DNA from: Enterobacter sp. EA-1
GTDB taxonomy: Bacteria > Pseudomonadota > Gammaproteobacteria > Enterobacterales > Enterobacteriaceae
NCBI GenBank assembly: GCA_002886105.1
Contig: CP025776.1
Location: 1,364,001-1,428,000 of the forward strand
Length of the DNA: 64,000 bases
Direction of reading: 5' to 3'
The notes beneath the pieces are model-generated. The model did no database searches and was not told the origin of the DNA. It was given only the letters and a program-made list of their open reading frames with translations. Shown in pieces: positions 31,054 through 41,125 of the stretch (the stretch's first letter is position 1; every line of letters starts with the position of its first letter). A program made the position numbers and the translations under genes.

Positions 31054-32334
31054 ATGACGCGCCGTGCTATCGGGGTAAGTGAAAGACCACCGCTTTTGCA
31101 GACCATCCCTGCTTAGTCTACAGCACTTGTTCGCCATGTTTGGCGCAACCGTGCTGGTGCCAATCCTGTTTCACATCAACCCGGCCACCGTGCTGCTGTT
31201 TAACGGTATCGGGACACTGCTGTACATCTTTATTTGCAAGGGAAAATTCCGGCGTACTTAGGCTCCAGTTTCGCCTTTATCTCGCCGGTGCTGCTGCTGT
31301 TGCCGCTGGGTTACGAAGTGGCGCTTGGTGGTTTTATCATGTGCGGCGTGCTGTTTTGCCCGGTCTCCTTTATTGTGAAAAAAGCCGGCACCGGCTGGCT
31401 GGACGTGATGTTCCTCCTGCGGCGATGGGCGCAATCGTTGCGGTCATCGGTCTGGAACTGGCGGGCGTGGCGGCGAACATGGCCGGTCTGCTGCCAGCAG
31501 AAGGGCAGTCTGCGGATTCCAAAACTGTGATCATCTCGCTGGTGACACTGGGTGTGACGGTGTTTGGCTCCGTGCTGTTCCGCGGCTTTATGGCCATTAT
31601 CCCGATTTTGATCGGCGTGCTGGCGGGCTACGCGCTCTCCTTCGCGATGGGCGTTGTTGATACCACGCCGATTGCGCAGGCGCACTGGTTCGCGCTGCCG
31701 ACCTTCTACACCCCGCGTTTTGAGTGGTTTGCGATTTTCACCATTCTGCCTGCGGCACTGGTGGTGATTGCCGAGCACGTGGGTCACCCGTGGTCACGGC
31801 GAATATCATCAAAAAAGATCTGATTCGCGACCCGGGCCTGCACCGCTCGATGTTTGCTAACGGTCTGTCTACCATGATCTCCGGATTCTTCGGCTCCACG
31901 CCGAACACCACCTATGGTGAGAATATCGGCGTGATGGCCATCACCCGTGTGTACAACGGGTGATTGGCGGTGCGGCGATTATCGCTATTCTGCTCTCTTG
32001 CGTGGGCAAACTGGCGGCGGCTATCCAGATCATCCCGGTACCGGTAATGGGTGGCGTTTCGCTGCTGCTGTACGGGGTTATCGGCGCATCCGGTATCCGC
32101 GTGCTGATCGAATCCAAAGTGGATTACAGCAAAGCGCAAAACCTGATCCTGACGTCCGTGATCCTGATTATCGGTGTGAGCGGGGCGAAAGTGCACATTG
32201 GCGCGGCGGAGCTGAAAGGCATGGCGCTGGCGACCATTGTGGGTATCTGCCTGAGCCTGATCTTCAAACTGATTAGCGTGCTGCGCCCGGAAGAAGTGGT
32301 GCTGGATGCGCCTGACAGTGACGTAACGAAGTAA
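31054..32334 (+). CDS. uraA: Uracil:H+ symporter
   Basis: Inner-membrane uracil transporter of the NCS2/NAT family with 14 membrane segments. Start MTRRAIGVSERPPLLQTIP after AGAGGAAA. LQHLFAMFGATVLVP, NPATVLLFNGIGTLLY, TVIGLELAGVAANMAGLL, the substrate-binding FEWFAIFTILPA...VIAEHVGH, and NTTYGENIGVMAITRVY with the second conserved Glu. About 427 residues. Frame changes near 31110, 31250, 31370, 31425, 31785 and 31960. Confidence 0.96.
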
Positions 32335-32343
32335 TTTTTACGT

Positions 32344-32377
32344 GGGTTTGAGCCGGGTTTCGCGCCCGGTTCAAACC
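32344..32377. terminator. Strong inverted repeat after uraA
   Basis: GGTTTGAGCCGGG and CCCGGTTCAAACC form a near-perfect long hairpin 10 bases after the uraA stop. No T-run follows, so it may be a degraded terminator or mRNA-stabilising hairpin. Confidence 0.6.
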
Positions 32378-32433
32378 GAACGGGATTTTATGATAAACTC
32401 ACTGCGTTTTTTGTAAGCCCTGTTGAGGTCCCT

Positions 32434-33136
32434 CTGAACACACCGGCACAGCTCTCCTGCCATTATATTTACCCGATGACGAAACCTTCGCGAGTTTCTG
32501 GCCGGGTGATAACCCCTCTTTACTGGCGGCGTTGCAAAACGTTCTGCGCCAGGGCGCATAGCGGATACATCTATATCTGGTCGCGTGAAGGCGCGGGGGC
32601 GCAGCCATTTGCTGCATGCCGCCTGTGCCGAACTCTCCCAGCGCGGCGATGCCGTGGGCTACGTGCCGCTGGATAAGCGCACCGGGTTTGTGCCGGACGT
32701 GCTGGAAGGGATGGAACAGCTTTCGCTGGTCTGCATCGACAATATCGAATGCGTCGCTGGCGATGAGCTGTGGGAGATGGCGATCTTCAACCTCTATAAC
32801 CGCATTCTGGAGTCGGGGAAAACCCGGTTGTTGATCACCGGCGATCGTCCTCCGCGCCAGCTTAATCTCGGGCTGCCGGATCTGGCTTCACGGCTGGACT
32901 GGGGGCAAATTTACAAGCTGCAACCGCTCTCTGATGAAGATAAATTGCAGGCATTGCAGTTGCGCGCGCGCTTACGCGGTTTTGAACTGCCGGAAGACGT
33001 GGGGCGTTTTCTGCTCAAGCGGTTGGATCGGGAAATGCGTACCCTGTTTGATACGCTGAACGAACTGGATCGCGCGTCCATTACCGCGCAGCGCAAGCTG
33101 ACCATTCCGTTCGTGAAAGAGATCCTCAAGCTGTAA
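32434..33136 (+). CDS. hda: DnaA regulatory inactivator Hda
   Basis: AAA+ protein that, with the DNA-loaded beta clamp, stimulates DnaA-ATP hydrolysis and so prevents re-initiation. The best start is CTG 32434 ([18 protein letters not shown]), with GAGG 5 bases upstream and no ATG or GTG that fits; a CTG start is also what I recall for E. coli hda. QLSLPLYL is the clamp-binding motif. Further on: [55 protein letters not shown], end VKEILKL. About 233 residues. Frame changes near 32460, 32510, 32550 and 32600. Confidence 0.95.
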
Positions 33137-33142
33137 TACCGA

Positions 33143-33170
33143 GGCCGGATAAAGACAACGCCCTCCGGCC
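33143..33170. repeat. REP-like palindrome between hda and yfgD
   Basis: GGCCGGA (33143-33149) and TCCGGCC (33164-33170) flank a 14-base loop in the gap between convergent genes. Resembles a REP unit and may act as a two-way terminator. Confidence 0.65.
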
Positions 33171-33178
33171 TGTGCCTG

Positions 33179-33538
33179 TTATAAAATCGCCAGTACCTGC
33201 TCCGGCGGACGACCAATGCGCGCTTTGCCGTTGGCAATCACAATCGGGCGTTCAATCAGCTTCGGATTGTCCACCAGCGCCTGCACCCGAGGTCTTCCTC
33301 TGCAAGCGTGCTGTCGCCAAGCTTCAATTCTTTATAAAGATCTTCTTTTGTCCGCATCAGTTCCCGCGCGCTGGACATCCCCAGCATCTGCAATAACGTG
33401 CGCACGGTTGCCGCATCCGGCGGCGTTTCCGAGGTAGAGCACCACATCCGGCTCCACGCCGTTTTCTTTCAGCAGGTTCAGCGTCTCACGGCTCTTTGAG
33501 CAACGCGGGTTATGGTAAATTTGTACGCCGTCTGACAT
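33179..33538 (-). CDS. yfgD: ArsC-family arsenate reductase-like protein YfgD
   Basis: Thioredoxin-fold protein of the glutaredoxin-coupled ArsC family. YHNPRCSKSRETLNLLKENG carries the catalytic Cys in its usual place; later MLGMSSARELMRTKEDLYKE, and after correction NPKLIERPIVIANGKARIGR. About 119 residues, end PPEQVLAIL. Whether it reduces arsenate is unproven in E. coli. Twelve bases downstream of bepA, probably co-transcribed. Frame changes near 33430 and 33290. Confidence 0.92.
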
Positions 33539-33550
33539 CTTTTCTCCTTA

Positions 33551-35018
33551 TTACATCTTCTGATACGGTTTGAAACGCTGCTGCATCTGCCGTAGCTGAT
33601 CAATTCGCGCATCGTAACGCGCCTGTTGCAGGCTGCCGAGTTTCACCTGCGCGCTGGCGTTGCTCAGTAATCTTATCGCCTGATCCAGTTTACCCACCAG
33701 CGCCAGACCTTCTGCCCGTGCAGCAAGCTCTTGATCGCGATGATTCAGCGCGGCTTCGGTCTGCGCCAGCAAATCCCAGCCGTTCACATCCTCTTGATTA
33801 CTGAAGGTATAACGGTTCAGGATGCGCTCTGCTTCTGCGGGTTGACCGCCTTCGAGCCGGAGCATTCGCCGGAGTTGAGCTGCAATACCGGGTTGGTTTT
33901 CAGCTCGCGGGCAGCGTTCAGACGCTTGATGGCATCGGCGCTTTTGTGCTGGCCTAAATCGATGTCGGTCGCCGGGTCGAGGAACCGAGGCATTGTCAGG
34001 ATCGGCGCTGAGCAGCGGTTGCAGTTTTTGGCGGCATCAGCGTAGTTTTTCGCATCCATCGCCTGCAACGCCCGGCCATATTGTGCGGCGCGTTGCTCGC
34101 GTACGTTGCCTTTCGCCCGGGCGTCAAGCTGGTCGCTGGTCAACTGATTGCGCCCGGAATTGTACATCCCCAGCGCCCTGGCTTTCGCCATATAAAACGC
34201 CTCGGAGGATTGCACCACCACCGGACGCATCTGGTTGGCGCGGTTGCGGGCATCCGAGAGACGGCTTTCCGGTAAGGGGTGGGTCAGCAGAATTTCCGGC
34301 GGACGGGTGGAGTAACGCGACTGGTCGAGGAGTTTCTCCAGAAAGGTGGGCATTGCCTGCGGATCGAAACCGGCGCGTTGCAGCACCTGAATCCCGATAC
34401 GGTCCGCTTCCTGTTCGTTCTGCTGAGTAAAGCTGATCATCCCTTGCTGCGTACCCGCCAGCGTACCGGTTAATGCCGCCATCCCGGCTTGCGGGTTGGC
34501 CATTGCCAGCAGAATCGAGCCGAGCGCCCCGGCCCACGTCAACGGCGCGCGCTGCGTTTTTGATCTTCCATCGCGCGCGCCGGTGGCGTTGCGTAACGTG
34601 AGAAATTTCGTGCGCCATCACCGACGCGAGCTGGCTCTCGTTGTCCGCGTAGCGGAACAGGGCGGAGTGCAGCACCACGTTGCCGCCAAAAAAGGCGAAG
34701 GCGTTGATTTCGTCGTTATTGACGAGATAAAAATGGAAGGGCGTTTTTACCCGAATCCGCATGGGCTACCAGCCGCATTCCCAGTCCGTTGATGTACTGG
34801 ACCAGCAGCGGGTCATTAATCAGCGGTGCGCTGCCTCGCAACTGGCGAACATAATAGTCGCCCATTTGCATCTCCTGACCAATGGAGAGCGTGCTTCCGG
34901 CGGACGTTCCCATATCCGGCAGGCTGTCTGCCGAATCCGCAAACGCCATTGTCATCGGGCCTGAGGCGAGCGCAGCAATAAGGGTGGCGACCAGCGTGCG
35001 TTTCAACTGCCTGAACAT
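33551..35018 (-). CDS. bepA: Periplasmic metalloprotease/chaperone BepA
   Basis: M48-family Zn protease that assists or degrades stalled LptD and other outer-membrane proteins. Signal peptide [20 protein letters not shown]...AFA, mature [20 protein letters not shown]. The zinc motif is [13 protein letters not shown] (about residues 133-145), with the third ligand Glu in [16 protein letters not shown]. The C-terminal half is a TPR domain ([20 protein letters not shown]). About 487 residues, end RFKPYQKM. Frame changes near 34780, 34570, 34110, 34010, 33985 and 33865. A sigma-E-type promoter lies upstream. Confidence 0.96.
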
Positions 35019-35047
35019 AACCTCTTCCTGTATTTGGGGGGTAGTAT

Positions 35048-35075
35048 TATGACCGGTGTTCGGGGTCTTCGTTCC
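35048..35075 (-). promoter_or_regulatory. Possible sigma-E promoter of bepA
   Basis: On the minus strand GGAACGA (35075-35069) is separated by 16 bases from TCATA (35052-35048), fitting the sigma-E pattern GGAACTT-N16-TCnnA. The inferred start is about 25 bases before bepA. bepA is reported to be under sigma-E control in E. coli. Confidence 0.55.
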
Positions 35076-35240
35076 GGGTTTCCCGCTTTGCGAGTGTAGC
35101 CGCGTTGGCGGGTGAAGAAAATCCCATTCAGCAGAATGTTATGTTTCCCCGAAAGGATACGAAAAGCGAAGTCTTTTTTGTGACATTTCGATACAATTCC
35201 ACTCCTTAACTCCCGCCAACGAGGCTCAAGAAAAAACGTT

Positions 35241-36306
35241 ATGCTCGAGAATGTTGATGCAGTGGTATCGCCGCCGTTTTAGCGATCCGGAGGCGATTGC
35301 ACTGCTGGTCATTCTCCTTGCGGGTTTCTGTATCCTCTTCTTTTTTAGCGGCCTGCTTGCGCCCCTGCTGATGGCGCTGGTGATAGCGTATCTGCTGGAG
35401 TGGCCCACCGCACGTCTGCAACGCATCGGCTGTTCGCGCAGCTTTGCCGCCACCGGGTGTTGATGATGTTTGTCGGTATTCTGCTGGTGATGGCGTTTGT
35501 GGTCATGCCCGTAGCCCCGGCAGCAGGGTATCAATCTGATCCGTGATATGCCCGGCATGTTGAACAAACTCTCTGATTTTGCCGCGACCCTGCCGCGTCG
35601 TTACCCGGCGTTGATGGATGCCGGCATTATTGATGCGATGGCGGAGAACATGCGTTCGCGCATGCTGACCATGGGCGACTCGGTGGTCAAATACTCCCTT
35701 GCCTCACTGGTCGGGCTGCTAACGCTGGCGGTATACACCGGTACTGGTGCCGTTAATGGTCTTCTTCCTCGTCAAAGACAAAGAGCAGTTACTGAATGCC
35801 GTACGCCGCGTTTTACCGCGTAATCGCGGGCTGGCGGGGCAGGTATGGAAGGAGATGAACCAGCAGATCACCAACTATATCCGCGGTAAAGTGCTGGAGA
35901 TGGTGGTGGTCGGTGTCGCCACCCTGGATTGGCTTTATCCTGTTTGGCCTCAACTACTCATTGTTGCTGGCGGTGCTGGTGGGGTTCTCGGTACTGATCC
36001 CTTACATTGGCGCGTTTGTGGTGACCATTCCGGTCGTTGGCGTGGCGCTGTTCCAGTTTGGCACTGGGCACCGAGTTCTGGAGCTGTTTCGCGGTCTATT
36101 TAATTATTCAGGGACTGGACGGCAACCTGCTGGTGCCGGTGCTGTTCTCTGAAGCGGTCAACTTGCACCCGTTGGTGATCATCCTGTCGGTGATCATTTT
36201 CGGCGGGCTGTGGGGATTCTGGGGCGTATTCTTCGCCATTCCTCTTGCCACGCTGATCAAGGCGGTGATCCACGCACGGCCGGACTCACCGGCTATCGAA
36301 GAGTGA
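35241..36306 (+). CDS. perM: AI-2E/PerM-family permease-like protein
   Basis: Inner-membrane protein with about eight helices; transport substrate unknown. After an extra base at 35250 the start reads MLE then [20 protein letters not shown]. Other pieces: [100 protein letters not shown] and the end PAIEE. About 353 residues. Frame changes near 35455, 35515, 35740, 35925 and 36065. Divergent from bepA. Confidence 0.94.
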
Positions 36307-36310
36307 AGAT

Positions 36311-36338
36311 GCCGGGTGGTGCACGCAGCGCCGCCCGG
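36311..36338. terminator. Hairpin between convergent perM and formate channel genes
   Basis: CCGGGTGG and CCGCCCGG (36312-36319, 36331-36338) pair with one G-U across an 11-base loop, directly after the perM stop and 9 bases from the end of the opposing gene. No T-run. Confidence 0.5.
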
Positions 36339-36346
36339 TCATCAAC

Positions 36347-37206
36347 TTAATGTGCAGCGTTCTGATTGCGCAGATAGATAATCCAGTAGGTGATGCCCAC
36401 CAACAGCCCCCCACCGATAATATTCCCGATCGTCACCGGGGATCAGATTGGCGGTTATAAAGTTGCCGACGGTCAGCGCCGGGAAGTTATCCGGCGAGGT
36501 GTGCACGGCGCTCCAGAAGCCCTCCGGCGCAAAATAGCGAATGATGATCGCCAGCGGGATTAGAAACATGTTGGCGATACTGTGTTCAAAACCGCTGGCG
36601 ACAAACATGCCGATCGGCAACAGCATCGCCATCACTTTATCCGTGAGCGTATGGCCGGAGTAACTCATCCACACCGCCGGGCAGACCATCAAATTACACA
36701 GCGTCCCCGGTGCAGACTGCCTCAATAAAGGTGTGGTGCATTTTATGATCGGCGGTTTGCAGCACATTCAGTCCCCATAGCCCGTTGCCGCTCATGGTCT
36801 GACCAGCAAACCAAATCAGCGCGACAAAAACAGTGCGCCTGTCAGGTTGCCAAAATAGACGATGATCCAGTTGGTGATCAGTTGCCGCCAGCTCACCAGT
36901 CCACTGGCTTTTGCCATTACCGTCAGCACGGTGGAGGTAAACAGGTCCGCGCCGCAGACCACCACCAGAATCAATCCGAGAGAAAAACAGAGTCCGCCCG
37001 CCAGTTTTGCCAGCGCACTGGCCGGGGCTGGCCCGCTAGTGACGGTGATATAAAACACAAACGCAATCGAGATAAATACCCCCTGCCGTGACCGCGAGAA
37101 AAAACGACAGCTCTTTCTTTTTAGTGACTTTATACAGACCAGATTGTTCGGCGACTTTTGCCATTTCCGCAGGAAGTCGCAGGTCAAACGCGTTGCCGGT
37201 ATCCAT
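36347..37206 (-). CDS. Formate channel, FNT family (FocA-like)
   Basis: Pentameric formate channel. It occupies the focB position after hyfR but reads closer to FocA: FDLRLPAEMAKVAEQSG start, VFISIAFVFYITVTSG, LAGGLCFSLGLILVVVCGAD, LFTSTVLTVMAKASG, GLNVLQTADHKMHHTFIEA, NLMVCPAVWMSYSG, VASGFEHSIANMFLIPLAI (with the pore His) and FITANLIPVTIGNIIGGG. About 285 residues, six membrane segments. Start at 37206 with AGGAG six bases upstream. Frame changes near 37080, 36835, 36720 and 36435. It presumably supplies formate to the Hyf complex. Confidence 0.92.
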
Positions 37207-37315
37207 TTGATTCTCCTGATTCAATGCACATAAGTGAGATACCCGCGGTCATATGCATAGCGCATACCAGCGGCAATCGGGAGATTGTTAACGGCTTCAC
37301 ATAAAGAAAGAAGGG

Positions 37316-39251
37316 TTACAGCACTTCGCGCACGGCAATACCGAGGCGCTGCATGCGGGATAACAGGGTGGTGCGTTTCATACCGAGTTTCGAGGCGGCG
37401 CCGCGGCCCGGCGACAATACCGTTGGTTTCGCGCAGCACCGGATGATCCGCTGGCGTTCCTCTTCGTCATTTTCCGGTGGCTCCGGGTGCATCATCTCCG
37501 CCACTTTCGGCAGGGTAAACGGGAACGGATCGTGCGCTACGGGCTGCACCATGCTGACCGGTTGGGCATGCAGATGCAGGCTCAGGGTATTGTCGCGCGC
37601 CAGCAGTACGGCGCGTTCAATCACATTTTCCAGCTCGCGCACGTTGCCCGGCCACTCATAGCGCATCAGCTGGCGCATCGTGTCCGGAGGAATGGTGTCG
37701 ATGGTGCGGTTTAAGCGGCGCGCCAGTTTTTGTGTGAAGTAGCGCGCCAGCAGGGGAATGTCGTCCGGGCGCTCACGTAAAGGCGGCAGTACCAGCGGGA
37801 ACACGTTCAGGCGGTAGAACAGATCGTTGCGAAACTCCCGGTCAATCACCATCTGGCGCAGGTCGCGGTTGGTGGCGGCAATCACCCGTACGTTGACCGG
37901 AATGGTGCGGGTGCCGCCAATGCGCTCGATCTCCCGCTCCTGTAAGACACGCAGCAGCTTCGGTTGCAGTTCGAGGGGCATATCGCCAATTTCATCCAGA
38001 AACAGCGTCCCCTCATCGGCCATTTCAAAACGCCCGCGGTGGGCATTTATCGCGCCGGTAAACGCCCCTTTGTCGTGACCGAACAGCTCGCTTTCCAGCA
38101 GGCTGGCGGGAATGGCGGCGCAGTTTATTTTCACCAGCGGTTTGTCTTTACGTGGGCTCATCTGATGCAGGGCGCGGGCGATGATCTCTTTACCCGTCCC
38201 CGTTTCGCCGAGGATCAATACGGTGCTGTCGCTCAGTGCCACAATGTTGACCTGCTGGAGCACGTCGCGCATCGCATCACTCTGGTAAATGATGTCGCCG
38301 AAGCTCTGGCTGGAGAAGATCTGCTCGTTCAGCTTACGGTTTTCACTGTTCAGATTCTCTTTCAGATGCGTGACTCCGGCGATACGCGTCGGCATTATCG
38401 ACGGCGATGCCAATTCTGTCGGCGATCTGTTGCAGCAATCGACAGTTTTGCTCATTAAAAACGCTGCTATCCCGATGCGACAACAGCAGGACGCCGGTGG
38501 ATTTATGACTGAACGCCAGCGGTAAAATCAGCGCAGCGTCCAGTTCCTGAACCGCCAGTTGCTGTAATGCCGGATCGTTTTGCCAGAGTACTTCATCCTG
38601 CTCCCGGCGCAGTAATGCGCTGCGATGATCGTTTAATGCCGCCAGCAGCAACGGACTTTCATTGCGCAGCGGGAACTGTTCGGTACCCGGCGGACAGGTG
38701 GGAAAGTGGGTGGCATGGCAGATCAACTGTCGTGCGTGTAGGGTGTCGCGCAGGACGATACGGACGTTATCAATACCGAAAAAGCGGTGGATCTCCCGGG
38801 AGACATCAGCAACCAGTTCATCGAGATCGAGATGCGACAACACCGAGTTGGTGATATCCACCAGCACCCGGTCGTGATCGCGCTCCTGCTGGAGTTGTGC
38901 AACCGACTGGCTCAGTTGCTCGCGGGCGCACTGCTCTTCCAGCGCTCCGGGTCGCCAGCCGCGCCAGCCATGCGAACATGGCGTTGTCGGCGTCATTAAA
39001 CACGCCGTTGTCGGTGCGCACAAAACGCAACTCCACCACTTCGCGCTCATTGAGCAGGGCGATATGCACTGAACTGTCGCTGATTTTTCCGTTGTAGGCG
39101 TGGTCGCTGCACTCGACGCTGCCATCATCGAAGCAGCGCCAGAAGTGTGTGTTATTGAGACATAATTCGATGTACTGGATGGGGCTGAAGGGGGCGGCAG
39201 CGGGATAAATGCCCGAAGTAGTGAAGCCTGCAAATTATCTTGTAAGATCAT
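37316..39251 (-). CDS. hyfR: Sigma-54-dependent activator HyfR
   Basis: FhlA-like activator of the hyf operon, expected to respond to formate. The N-terminal part contains a GAF-type sensory domain (HDRVLVDITNSVLSHLDLDE, LLQQIADRIGIAVDNADAYR). The AAA+ domain has Walker A GETGTGKEIIARALH, the sigma-54 contact motif GAFTGA, and Walker B GTLFLDEIGDMPLELQPK. The C-terminal Fis-type helix-turn-helix reads GAASKLGMKRTTLLSRMQRL, end VREVL. About 645 residues; the start at ATG 39251 gives an N-terminus some 25-30 residues shorter than the E. coli protein. Frame changes near 38945, 38395 and 37410. Last gene of the hyf operon. Confidence 0.95.
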
Positions 39252-39381
39252 GGATACGTCGCCCTTCCAGATTTACCTGCCATCCCTCAAAGTGAGTATG
39301 GATAGTACAATATCCCCTGTTTTTGTAGTGTTACAAGCTTCACGTATAAGTCATTGTCCGGCATTAATTGCCTGAATACCT

Positions 39382-39793
39382 CTAATTGAGCACCCGCACC
39401 ATCAGATAGAGCGCGGGCTCATGGGCCATATCCTGCAAATGTTGCAGTATTTGCAGGCTCCATCCCCGCCACGGCTCGGCGGCGGTTTTCGACAGTGCGG
39501 CAAACGCGGGCGCCAGCGTGTCAATGTGGCTGGCGTCTATGATGATTTCGCCAAAGGTCAGCAGCCCCTGCATTTTGCGCCGTGCGGTCCTTCTTCCAGC
39601 AGCGTCAGCCACTGCTGGTAGTCGGTGAGCGGGCACTCCAGCACAACATTCAGGCAATCAATCACCCCGACGTGATGGCCAATCGCCAGCGAGTAATACA
39701 TCACTGGCGACTCTTCTCTTCCAGCTCCACGCTGTCATCGACAAACTTTTGCCGCAGCGCCCAGAACATCACTTTCGCCGGATTGTCAGACAT
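39382..39793 (-). CDS. hyfJ: Hydrogenase-4 assembly protein HyfJ
   Basis: Small accessory protein, homologue of HycH, needed for maturation of the large subunit. About 137 residues: [72 protein letters not shown], end EPALYLMVRVLN. Start overlaps the hyfI stop by 8 bases. Frame changes near 39720 and 39590. Confidence 0.9.
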
Positions 39794-40569
39794 GGCTGCG
39801 CTCCAGTACCTGCATCAGTTGCTGCACAATCGCCGTCAGTCGCGGATCGTCTGCCTGCTGGAAGCCGGGGCGTTAACGCGTGCTGTGTTCTGGTTCGGAT
39901 CGCCATTGCTCAACAGTGTAAACAGGCGATCGGCGATTTCACGCCCCTGACGGTATCCCGCCAGTTGCCGCGCCTCTCTCTCCATAGTCACGCGTAGCGC
40001 CAGCGGTAGGGGAGGGCCAGCGTACGCTGGCGACTTCGTTGACTGCTTGCTGGTGGTCAACCGCGTGCAGTTTTTGGCTCCAGTAAACCCAATGCAACCG
40101 CAAAACCATGAATGGTCGCCGCCGGGGTGGGCGGGCAGCCGAGGATCCACACGTCAATCGGCACGATGGTGTCGCTGCCGCCCCACACGCAGTAAAGATC
40201 GTGAAAAATCCCGCCGCCCACGCCGCACGCGCCGTAAGAGATGGCGATTTTGTGATCCGGTGCGGCCTCCCAGTGTGCGCGCAGAGCTGGCATACGCATG
40301 GCGCGCGTGACTGCGCCGGTAAACAGCAAAATGTCGGCGTGGCGCGGTGACGCCACCACTTTGATACCAAAGCGCTCCGCATCAAACAGCGGGGTGATGG
40401 CGGCGAAAATCTCGATTTCACAGCCGTTACAGCCGCCGCAGTCAACGCGGTAAACATAGGCGGAACGCTGGATGTCGCGCAGCAGCAGTTGTTTGATTTT
40501 CTGCGCCGACTCATCAAGCTGAACCGGCTGGCTGACATGCTGGGTCAGCACCTTGAGATCGGAACTCAT
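39786..40569 (-). CDS. hyfI: Hydrogenase-4 small subunit HyfI (NuoB-like)
   Basis: [4Fe-4S] protein passing electrons to the NiFe large subunit; homologue of HycG and Nuo[61 protein letters not shown] and [20 protein letters not shown] supply the four cluster-binding Cys. About 260 residues; the C-terminal part ([20 protein letters not shown]) lies in another frame after a shift near 40065, and again near 39840. ATG overlaps the hyfH stop. Confidence 0.94.
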
Positions 40570-41114
40570 GCTTGCTCCTCAAGATAATAATGAACGTTGA
40601 CGCTGCCGCGATGCTCCAGCGCGTCGCGGCGTCGGCACGCCGGGCAGATGCAGGCCTGAGCGCGTAACGTGTCGGCCAGTTCAGGGGCATTCTGATTGAG
40701 GGTCAGCAGCTCCACCGCCAGCGCAACGGATTTCTCCGGCGCGAAAGGCACGCCGCACCGGCTACAGTGCTGCAAGCGGAAGGTGGCACGCACGTACAAA
40801 TCCGCTTTGTTGGTGACCGCCAGTTCAAACTCTTCAGACAGGTGGATAGCCCGCGTCGGGCACACTTCTTCGCAGCGCCCGCAATAAATACAGCGGCCAA
40901 TAAACAGTTGCCAGACGCGGCTGTTCTCGTCGGCGTGGGTTTCCATGGTCAGCGCATTCGCCGGGCAGGCGGTCGTGCAGGCACCACAGGCGATGCACTG
41001 CTGGGGATCCAGCTCCGGTTTACCGCGAAATCCCGGGCAAACCTCCAGCGGCGCGAACGGGTATTTCACCGTGACTTCGCCCGCCCTGAGGATGGTTTTC
41101 AACAATTTCAGCAT
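40566..41114 (-). CDS. hyfH: Hydrogenase-4 ferredoxin subunit HyfH (NuoI-like)
   Basis: Two [4Fe-4S] clusters: [17 protein letters not shown] and [17 protein letters not shown]. The C-terminal [12 protein letters not shown] plus CICPACRRR form an extra four-Cys site likely to bind Zn or Fe. Start [20 protein letters not shown] at 41114 after AAGGAAAG. About 182 residues, intact in one frame. The open frame runs on upstream into hyfG; see the hyfG entry. Confidence 0.95.
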   Translation of the reverse strand: MLKLLKTILRAGEVTVKYPFAPLEVCPGFRGKPELDPQQCIACGACTTACPANALTMETHADENSRVWQLFIGRCIYCGRCEEVCPTRAIHLSEEFELAVTNKADLYVRATFRLQHCSRCGVPFAPEKSVALAVELLTLNQNAPELADTLRAQACICPACRRRDALEHRGSVNVHYYLEEQA

Positions 41115-41125
41115 CGTTTCTTTCC

